64,000 nt of DNA, taken from NCBI RefSeq assembly GCF_009828925.2, contig NZ_WUTY02000002.1, positions 310,001 to 374,000 on the forward strand, in the 5' to 3' direction. Positions within the stretch are counted from its first letter, which is position 1. Each line of letters starts with the position of its first letter. The notes under the pieces are model-generated. The model saw nothing but the letters and a program-made list of their open reading frames with translations, ran no database searches and was not told the origin of the DNA. Made by a program: the position numbers and the translations under genes. The stretch is from Methylicorpusculum oleiharenae. Lineage in GTDB: Bacteria; Pseudomonadota; Gammaproteobacteria; Methylococcales; Methylomonadaceae. This document shows, piece after piece, positions 57,536 through 64,000 of the stretch.

Positions 57536-58857
57536 ACACCTCTATTCGTAAACGGCTAACTTATTGGTTAATGCTCGTCCTACTGGTTGCCGGTATCGCG
57601 TTTGCCGTGCCGACTTGGCTGAACGTTCACGAAGAAATTGACGAACTATTCGACAAGGTGTTGCGTGAAGCAGCTTATTCCTTGTCTCATTCAAGCAGCT
57701 TGCAAGATGTTAAGCCCAACACAAATAGCTCTGGTTTAAACAGCGATGGGATTGATTTAGTCAGTCAGATCCGTGGCCCGAATGGTCGAATTCTGTTTCG
57801 ATCCCATTCGTTTTCATCATTACCGCAAGGCGGAAATCTGGGATACGACACGGTTAACTGGCAGAACCAAGATTGGCGAGTATTTAATTTAAAAACCGAT
57901 AGTGGATTTGTCCAGGTCGCTCAAACGACGCAAGAACGCCGTGAAACCGCCAACGAAGTTGCCTTGCATGTATTGACGCCGTTACTGATTTTACTGCCGG
58001 GATTAGCTTTATGGGTTGGCTGGGCGATTGGTCGCGGTTTAGCGCCATTGGCTCATGTGGCTGAAGCTGTGGCGTGTCGCAATCCTCATTCATTAGATCC
58101 GATCCCGAATAAGGGCTTACCGGAAGAAGTTGGCATCCTAGTTAGCGCAATAAACACGCTGCTGAGTCAATTGGATCAGGCACTGGCGGCGCAGCGCCAG
58201 TTTACTGCTGATGCGGCGCACGAACTGCGTAGTCCACTCACTGCACTGTCCTTGCAAGCACAACTGGCCGAGCGTGCCACTGAACCCGTTCAGCGTGATC
58301 TAACTATGCAAACTTTACGACAAGGTATAGCCCGTGCCAGTCATCTGGTTCAGCAATTGCTGATCTTGGCTCGGCTCGATCCGGAGGCTGGCGATTATCC
58401 GCTCACGCCGCTATTTTTGGATGATTTGGCGCGGAACGTGGTAGCCGATTTTGCCCCACAAGCCGCCCATAGCCACATTGATCTCGGCCTGTCGCACGCG
58501 GATCATGTCAGGGTTGCCGGCACCGAAGAGGCGCTGCGCATTCTCCTCGGCAATCTGCTCGATAACGCCATCCGCTATTCACCAGCAGATGCACGGATTG
58601 ACGTCAGTGTCACCGGCGAAGCCACTGCGATTCGTCTGGAAGTCAACGACACCGGGCCAGGCATTGCCTTGGATGAGCGGGCTCGCGTGTTCGACCGATT
58701 CTACCGCGTATTGAATAGCGCCGAATCAGGCAGTGGTCTTGGCTTATCCATTGTGCGGCGAATAACCGAGCAGCATCAGGCTGATATTAGGCTGGCCGAT
58801 GGGGATGGCGGCATTGGCCTCAAGGTGATTGTGACGTTCCCGGAGGCGAGCGCATGA
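57532..58857 (+). CDS. Sensor histidine kinase
   Basis: 441 aa. Two membrane helices (residues ~12-30 and ~145-170) flank a periplasmic sensor of ~115 residues. The H-box is FTADAAHELRSPLTALSLQA with H230, the N-box GNLLDNAIRYSPADARI, and ATP-binding glycines in NDTGPGIALDERARVFDRFY and SGSGLGLSIVRRI. QseC/PmrB-like. Coupled to the regulator upstream and the outer-membrane component gene downstream by ATGA overlaps, so the whole set is one operon. Confidence 0.95.
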   Translation: MNTSIRKRLTYWLMLVLLVAGIAFAVPTWLNVHEEIDELFDKVLREAAYSLSHSSSLQDVKPNTNSSGLNSDGIDLVSQIRGPNGRILFRSHSFSSLPQGGNLGYDTVNWQNQDWRVFNLKTDSGFVQVAQTTQERRETANEVALHVLTPLLILLPGLALWVGWAIGRGLAPLAHVAEAVACRNPHSLDPIPNKGLPEEVGILVSAINTLLSQLDQALAAQRQFTADAAHELRSPLTALSLQAQLAERATEPVQRDLTMQTLRQGIARASHLVQQLLILARLDPEAGDYPLTPLFLDDLARNVVADFAPQAAHSHIDLGLSHADHVRVAGTEEALRILLGNLLDNAIRYSPADARIDVSVTGEATAIRLEVNDTGPGIALDERARVFDRFYRVLNSAESGSGLGLSIVRRITEQHQADIRLADGDGGIGLKVIVTFPEASA

Positions 58858-60176
58858 CGCCTTTTGCTTCCAGTCGTTTTCCAATAACGCTTCTCGCTTT
58901 GTCGTTGACTGCCTGTACCCCGCAAGGCAAGGGTTTGAGTGACGTCGCTAACGATCTGGAACAACGTACAGGTCAGCATTTTGCCGAAACCGGTGCCGAC
59001 GAAACCGCATGGCCCGCCAATATCTCATTAAATGACGGCTTATCCGATGACGAGTTGGTCAGTTTGGCGCTATGGAACAATCCGGCCTTTCACGCGACCT
59101 TGGCGGATTTAGGCCTGTCTCGCGCCGATCTCGTGCAAGCTGGGATGCTGCCCAATCCCACCCTCTCGATGCTGATGCCGTTTGGTGCCAAACCTTTAGA
59201 AATGACATTGATTTATCCGCTGGAAATTTTCTGGCTACGCCCGCAACGGATCGAAACGGCAAAGCTGGATGTTGAACAGACCGCACATCGTTTGGTTCAG
59301 ACAGGCTTGGACTTGATCCGCGACGTGCGGGTCGCCCATGCTGAATTGACCTTGGCCAAGGAGCGCCTGAAATTGGCTCACTCCTCCGTTACACTGAATC
59401 AGAACATAGCCGAGCTGACTCATGCGCGATTGCGAGCCGGCGACGCTAGTGAACTGGAAGTCACCAATGCCCAAGTCGATTCCCTTCAAGCACAGGAACA
59501 ACAAGGTCGATTCCGGCACGATTGCGAGATAGCAAAAGAGCGGTTACGTAATTTGGCTGGGTTGAGTCTGGAACAGTGGCCTGAAAACATTAGTGCGGAA
59601 AAGTTACCCGATAGTAATAAGTTCGATGCTGAAAAACTGCTGACCGAAGCTTTAAATGCTCGTCCCGACCTGCGTGCCGCAGAAATCAACGTCGAATCAG
59701 CAGCCGAACGTATCGGCTTGGCGAAGGCTGAGGTATTTAAACTCACCGCCAGCCTCAACGCCAAGCAAGTGAACGGGCCCTTATTGGCAGGACCAGGCTT
59801 AGACGTGACATTGCCTATCGTTAATCAAAATCAAGGTGGTATCGCGCAAGCGCAGGCACGCTTCGATAAGGCCGCCAGGCAATATGTCGCCACCCGACAA
59901 CGGATTGCCTTGGATGTCCGAGAAGCCCATGCCCGATTGCAACAGGCCAGTGAAAGCCTGAAACAGTGGCAACAGACTATCCTGCCGCCGCTGCGAATTG
60001 CCATACAGGATGCTGAAAACGCCTATGCGGCCGGTAATGTCACCTACCTCTTCGTACTCGAAACCCAACGCCGTTGGCTGGACGCGCAATTGAAAACCGC
60101 GCAAGCCGCCGCCGATTTACGCCGCGCCCGCGCAGAACTGGAACGCAGCGTCGGCCAGCGTCTGAAGCCTGCTTAA
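58854..60176 (+). CDS. TolC-family outer-membrane efflux protein
   Basis: 440 aa. A lipoprotein-like start (LLALSLTACTPQGKG, Cys20-region) suggests lipid anchoring. Two long helical repeats follow: LSDDELVSLALWNNPAFHAT, then GLDLIRDVRVAHAELTLAKE, and in the second half LTEALNARPDLRAAEINVES and LDVREAHARLQQASESLKQW, the usual TolC duplication. It forms the outer channel for the RND pump encoded next. Confidence 0.92.
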   Translation: MTPFASSRFPITLLALSLTACTPQGKGLSDVANDLEQRTGQHFAETGADETAWPANISLNDGLSDDELVSLALWNNPAFHATLADLGLSRADLVQAGMLPNPTLSMLMPFGAKPLEMTLIYPLEIFWLRPQRIETAKLDVEQTAHRLVQTGLDLIRDVRVAHAELTLAKERLKLAHSSVTLNQNIAELTHARLRAGDASELEVTNAQVDSLQAQEQQGRFRHDCEIAKERLRNLAGLSLEQWPENISAEKLPDSNKFDAEKLLTEALNARPDLRAAEINVESAAERIGLAKAEVFKLTASLNAKQVNGPLLAGPGLDVTLPIVNQNQGGIAQAQARFDKAARQYVATRQRIALDVREAHARLQQASESLKQWQQTILPPLRIAIQDAENAYAAGNVTYLFVLETQRRWLDAQLKTAQAAADLRRARAELERSVGQRLKPA

Positions 60177-60210
60177 CTTAGACATTACTGGACTCCAAGG
60201 TCGGATATTT

Positions 60211-61257
60211 ATGAACCCCGCACATCCAAACCACAAGTCATCGACTTGTCGGCTCCTGCTGTCAGTTTTATTACTAATGACCGGCAACCTACCGGCCGCC
60301 GAATCAACATCGCCGCCGCCTGCCAAAATCGAACATCCCGTTAAGGAAAGTGATCTGACCAAAGTTGTCTTGACAGCGGAAGCCGTCAACCGGCTAGGCA
60401 TCGTTACCACGACGGTTGAAAAACGGGGGCTGATGCGCACGCGCTTGTTCGGCGGCGAAATCACACTGCCGGCGCTGAATGCTTCAGCAAACAGTAACAG
60501 CCAATCGGTTTATACCATCCTGCCATCGCTGGCACCGGCAGAGCTCGTGCGTTTGGCGCAATCGCAAATTGATGCCGACGGTCAGGTGGAGCAGGCCAAG
60601 GTGCAAGTGCAAGCCGCGCAGATAGCCTTGAATCGCACCGAACAGATGCGCCGCGACAAGGTGGGCACCGAACGCTCGGTCGATGATGCGCGAATACAGC
60701 TAGGCTTGGCCGAGGCCAATCTAAAAACCGCGTACGAACGCCGCGATTTGCTTGGTCCAGCGCTGTTAGACGTCAACAACCGGAGCACGTTTTGGGTGCG
60801 GGTGCCGGTCTATGTCGATGATGTATCGGGATTGAACACCACAGCCCAAGCCCGTGTTGGCGGGCTGAAAGATTCGCCTGAAAATGTCTCTCGTCCTGCC
60901 GTGCCGGTCGCTGCGCCGCCTTCCGCCAATCCGGCTGCCGCCACGGTCGATCTGTTCTATGCGGTGAAAAATTCGGATACCTCATTACGCCCCGGTCAGC
61001 GGGTCGGTGTTTCAATCCCGCTGCGTAGCGATGACGAAAATCTCGTCGTACCCTGGTCGGCGATTGTGCATGACGTAAGTGGTGGCAGCTGGATATATCA
61101 AGTGTTGGAAACCAATAGGTATATGCGCCGACGGGTACAGGTACTGCGGGTGGTTGACGATCAAGCCGCCATAACGGGCGACATCATGGCGGGTATCGAA
61201 GTGGTTACTTCCGGTGTGGCCGAATTGTACGGCACCGAATTTGGAGTCGGCAAATGA
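60211..61257 (+). CDS. HlyD/CusB-type periplasmic adaptor subunit
   Basis: 348 aa. Signal peptide ([18 protein letters not shown]). A barrel-sandwich start ([20 protein letters not shown]), a helical hairpin ([40 protein letters not shown]) and a beta-barrel with [20 protein letters not shown] complete the family pattern. It links the inner-membrane pump to the TolC channel. The lipoyl-side segment is short compared with CusB. The stop overlaps the pump start (ATGATG region). Confidence 0.9.
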   Translation: MNPAHPNHKSSTCRLLLSVLLLMTGNLPAAESTSPPPAKIEHPVKESDLTKVVLTAEAVNRLGIVTTTVEKRGLMRTRLFGGEITLPALNASANSNSQSVYTILPSLAPAELVRLAQSQIDADGQVEQAKVQVQAAQIALNRTEQMRRDKVGTERSVDDARIQLGLAEANLKTAYERRDLLGPALLDVNNRSTFWVRVPVYVDDVSGLNTTAQARVGGLKDSPENVSRPAVPVAAPPSANPAAATVDLFYAVKNSDTSLRPGQRVGVSIPLRSDDENLVVPWSAIVHDVSGGSWIYQVLETNRYMRRRVQVLRVVDDQAAITGDIMAGIEVVTSGVAELYGTEFGVGK

Positions 61258-64000
61258 TGCGCTGGTTGATTACTGTTGCCTTACGCCAACGTCTATTAGT
61301 GTTGGCCTTGGCTGTGGTACTGGTGATATTGGGTGTGCAAGCCGCCCGGCAAATGCCGTTGGACGTGTTCCCGGAATTCGCGCCGCCGCTGGTGGAAATC
61401 CAGACTGAAGCACCCGGATTGTCCACAGAGGAAGTGGAGAGCCTGATCACCGTACCCTTGGAAAACGCGGTCAACGGCACGGCCTGGCTCAAAACCCTTC
61501 GTTCCAAGTCGGTGTTGGGTCTGTCGTCAGTGGTCTGTATCTTTCAGGAGGGCACGGATTTGATGCGGGCCAGACAGTTGGTGCAGGAGCGCGTCGCCAC
61601 CGTCACACCACGACTACCGGCTGTGGCTCGCGCTCCGGTGATGTTATCGCCGTTATCGTCCACCAGTCGGGCGCTGAAGATTGGCGTTACATCGAAAAAA
61701 CTGTCGCAAATGGAATTGTCCGAATTGGCTTTGTGGACCATTCGCCCACGCTTGATGGCGGTGCCTGGTGTGGCCAACGTAGCCATTTGGGGGCAACGTG
61801 ATCGGCAGTTACAGGTACTGGTCGATCCTGATCGCCTGGCCGCCAACGGCGTGACGCTGGATGCGGTGGTGCGTGCGGCGGGCGATGCGGCCACCGTATC
61901 GGCTGGCGGCTTTGTTGATCTACCCAATCAACGCCTGCCGGTGACCCATGTGTCTTCGCTGCAAACACCGGACGATATGGCGCGCACCGTGGTGCAGTTC
62001 ACTGGCGGTGCGCCTTTGCGCCTGGGCGATGTGGCTGAAATCGTTGAAGGTCATCCGCCGCCGATTGGCGATGCGGTGATCAACGATGGGCCGGGCTTAC
62101 TGCTGATTGTCGAAAAACAACCCTGGGGCAATACCTTGGATGTGACTCGCAAGGTCGAAGCGACATTGGCGGCTTTGCAACCCGGTCTGCAGGAGGTCGA
62201 CATCGATCCGACTATCTTTCGTCCGGCAACCTTCATCGAACGTTCGATAAATAATTTAAGTGATGCACTGATATTGGGTTGCGTGCTAGTCGCTGTAATT
62301 CTGATCGCCTTTTTGTTCGAGTGGCGAACTGCCGTGATCAGCCTGTCGGCGATTCCGCTGTCGCTGCTGACGGCTGCGGTGGTGCTTTATTTGCGCGGCG
62401 GCACGCTCAACACCATGGTACTGGCCGGCTTGGTGATTGCGGTTGGTGAAGTGGTCGATGATGCGATTATCGACGTCGAAAACATTATGCGGCGGCTGCG
62501 GTTGAACCGAGAGGCAGTCCATCCGCTGTCGACATTCCGCGTAGTCTTGAAGGCCTCGCTGGAAGTCCGCAGCGCGGTGGTGTATGCCAGTTTGATCGTA
62601 GCGCTGGTGTTCGTACCGGTGTTTTTCCTGGACGGCTTGGCCGGTACCTTTTTTAGGCCGCTGGCGTTTTCCTATTTGTTGGCGATTTTGGCTTCGCTGC
62701 TGGTGGCGCTGACCGTAACGCCGGCTTTGTGCCTGATGCTGCTGCCGAATGCTAAGCCGCGAGAAGACGACGCACCGCTGACGCGGGTTTTAAAGCGGCA
62801 TTATCGCCAGCTCTTGCCGGCTATCGTCAGACGTCCGCAATGGGCAACAGGTTTCCTGCTGGTGGCTTTTCTATCAACGGCCATCGCGTTACCGCGACTC
62901 GGTGAGTCGTTTCTGCCCAACTTCAAGGAAACCGATTTTTTGATGCACTGGGTCGAAAAGCCCGGTACCTCGCTGGAAGCCATGCGCCGCATTACCGTGC
63001 AAGTTAGTAAGGAACTGCGGGCGATTCCCGGTGTGCGTAATTTCGGTTCGCACATTGGCCGAGCTGAAGTGGCCGACGAAGTGGTAGGGCCGAACTTTAC
63101 CGAGTTATGGATTAGTTTAGATACGGCGGTCGACTACGACAGCACCGTGGCGAAAATCCAGGCAGTTGTCGAAGGTTATCCGGGCCTGTACCGCGATGTG
63201 TTGACTTATCTGCGTGAACGGATCAAGGAAGTGCTGACCGGTGCCAGTGCGACAGTGGTGGTGCGCTTGTTCGGACCTGACTTGGATGTGCTACGAGATA
63301 AGGCTGCCGAAGTCAGTAAAACCATCACTGATGTGCCCGGCATCGCCAACCTAAAGGTGGAGCCGCAAATATTGGTACCGCAGATACAGATACGGCTTAA
63401 GCCTGACGTGGCGGCCAACTTTGGTTTGACAGCCGGTCAGGTGCGCAGGGCTGCCGGTACGCTAATCAAAGGCAGTAAGGTCGGCGAAATTTACCGTGAC
63501 CAAAAAGTCATCGACGTGACGGTTTGGGGTGCTGAGCGGGTCCGTCATGATCTCGCTGCACTCAGGCAATTAACTATAGATACGCCATCCGGGGCACGCG
63601 TGCCGTTGGGCGATGTGGCGGACATCTACATTGCACCTACGTCGAATGAAATCAAACGAGAAAACGCCTCGCGCCGAATCGACGTTACCTGCAATGTCAG
63701 TGGCAACGATTTAGGCGGCGTGGCGAGGGAAATTGAAAACCGCGTGAAAAACCTGACGTTTGCGCAAGGCTATCACCCGGAGTTTCTGGGCGAATACGCA
63801 GCACGACAAGCGTCTAGCGAACGGCTGGCGTGGTTGAGTTTGGCTTCATTGCTGGGCATCCTGGTGTTACTGCATGTTGATTTTCGCTCGTTGCGCTTGG
63901 TGCTTTTAGTGGCGTTAACCTTGCCGTTTGCGTTGATCGGCGGCGTTGTCGGAGCGTTTTTAAGTGGCGGGGTACTGTCGCTTGGCTCGCTGGTCGGTTT
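61254..64000 (+). CDS. CzcA/CusA-type RND efflux pump, partial at the window end
   Basis: 915 codons are present, open at the right edge. The N-terminus ([40 protein letters not shown]) is the heavy-metal efflux (HME) RND signature. The helix-4 charge-relay region reads [20 protein letters not shown] with paired Asp and Glu. Later segments ([26 protein letters not shown]) fit the porter domains. Substrate is probably a divalent or monovalent metal cation; the exact metal cannot be read from this. Proton-driven export across both membranes with the two upstream genes. Confidence 0.93.
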   Translation, partial: MMRWLITVALRQRLLVLALAVVLVILGVQAARQMPLDVFPEFAPPLVEIQTEAPGLSTEEVESLITVPLENAVNGTAWLKTLRSKSVLGLSSVVCIFQEGTDLMRARQLVQERVATVTPRLPAVARAPVMLSPLSSTSRALKIGVTSKKLSQMELSELALWTIRPRLMAVPGVANVAIWGQRDRQLQVLVDPDRLAANGVTLDAVVRAAGDAATVSAGGFVDLPNQRLPVTHVSSLQTPDDMARTVVQFTGGAPLRLGDVAEIVEGHPPPIGDAVINDGPGLLLIVEKQPWGNTLDVTRKVEATLAALQPGLQEVDIDPTIFRPATFIERSINNLSDALILGCVLVAVILIAFLFEWRTAVISLSAIPLSLLTAAVVLYLRGGTLNTMVLAGLVIAVGEVVDDAIIDVENIMRRLRLNREAVHPLSTFRVVLKASLEVRSAVVYASLIVALVFVPVFFLDGLAGTFFRPLAFSYLLAILASLLVALTVTPALCLMLLPNAKPREDDAPLTRVLKRHYRQLLPAIVRRPQWATGFLLVAFLSTAIALPRLGESFLPNFKETDFLMHWVEKPGTSLEAMRRITVQVSKELRAIPGVRNFGSHIGRAEVADEVVGPNFTELWISLDTAVDYDSTVAKIQAVVEGYPGLYRDVLTYLRERIKEVLTGASATVVVRLFGPDLDVLRDKAAEVSKTITDVPGIANLKVEPQILVPQIQIRLKPDVAANFGLTAGQVRRAAGTLIKGSKVGEIYRDQKVIDVTVWGAERVRHDLAALRQLTIDTPSGARVPLGDVADIYIAPTSNEIKRENASRRIDVTCNVSGNDLGGVAREIENRVKNLTFAQGYHPEFLGEYAARQASSERLAWLSLASLLGILVLLHVDFRSLRLVLLVALTLPFALIGGVVGAFLSGGVLSLGSLVG

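Overview
The window looks like part of a large plasmid, or plasmid-like replicon, of a gammaproteobacterium. The evidence is a replication initiator gene (29105-30163) with seven 19-bp iterons at its 3' end, a plasmid-type recombination and replication gene set, umuDC, a lone tnpB, transposase remnants and a heavy-metal efflux operon. The style of the genes (HupE and TonB proteins, REP-like intergenic repeats, an IS630-type transposase remnant) is compatible with a methanotroph or methylotroph of the Methylococcales. That host assignment is inference; no rRNA or core gene fixes it.

Layout. 1-8.6 kb: transposase tail, LuxR-type regulator, a UvrD/HelD-like helicase divergent from umuDC, and a gene interrupted by an in-frame TGA. 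8.6-13.6 kb: mosaic accessory DNA with two membrane proteins, HU, a class D beta-lactamase, a cytochrome c gene and a P-type ATPase stub. It carries a pair of 185-bp direct repeats and a perfect 38-bp palindrome. 14-19 kb: an operon of a TM0106-type nuclease/helicase, a small Cys/His ORF, a 32-codon ORF, a uracil-DNA glycosylase and a DUF805 membrane protein. 19-24.3 kb: small hypothetical genes and a plasmid-borne dnaN. 24.3-28.1 kb: tnpB beside a secreted repeat protein. 28.3-30.2 kb: origin and rep.

30.3-50.6 kb is the most unusual part. It is a long plus-strand gene array: CobS-like AAA ATPase, WGR protein, DUF3150 protein, CobT-like HExxH/VWA protein, SSB, Bet, YqaJ exonuclease, GHKL ATPase, Toprim primase-like protein and many small unknowns. 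Almost every gene that is not translationally coupled to its neighbour is preceded by a 65-80 nt leader of one design: alternating C-rich and G-rich blocks (CCC..GGG..CCC..GGG..CCC), a T-run, then the Shine-Dalgarno GGAG. The third C-rich arm can pair with the first G-rich arm, and in at least a dozen cases also with the Shine-Dalgarno or start region. The arms differ from gene to gene but stay complementary, including G-U pairs, which is the signature of a conserved RNA switch. Three points in the array also carry a ~200-bp repeat with a sigma70-like promoter (TTCACA-16-CATAAT) and a foldable leader; a fourth copy is truncated. Together these look like a replicon-wide expression programme that I do not recognise.

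50.6-53.5 kb: two paralogous small exported or anchored proteins flank a YdjM-type membrane protein. The second paralog lies behind a class I cyclic di-GMP (GEMM-I) riboswitch. 53.5-64 kb: a gene fusing a HupE/UreJ-like metal permease to a TonB-dependent receptor, bracketed by ~110-bp inverted repeats, then a two-component system and a TolC/HlyD/CzcA-type RND efflux operon that runs off the window.
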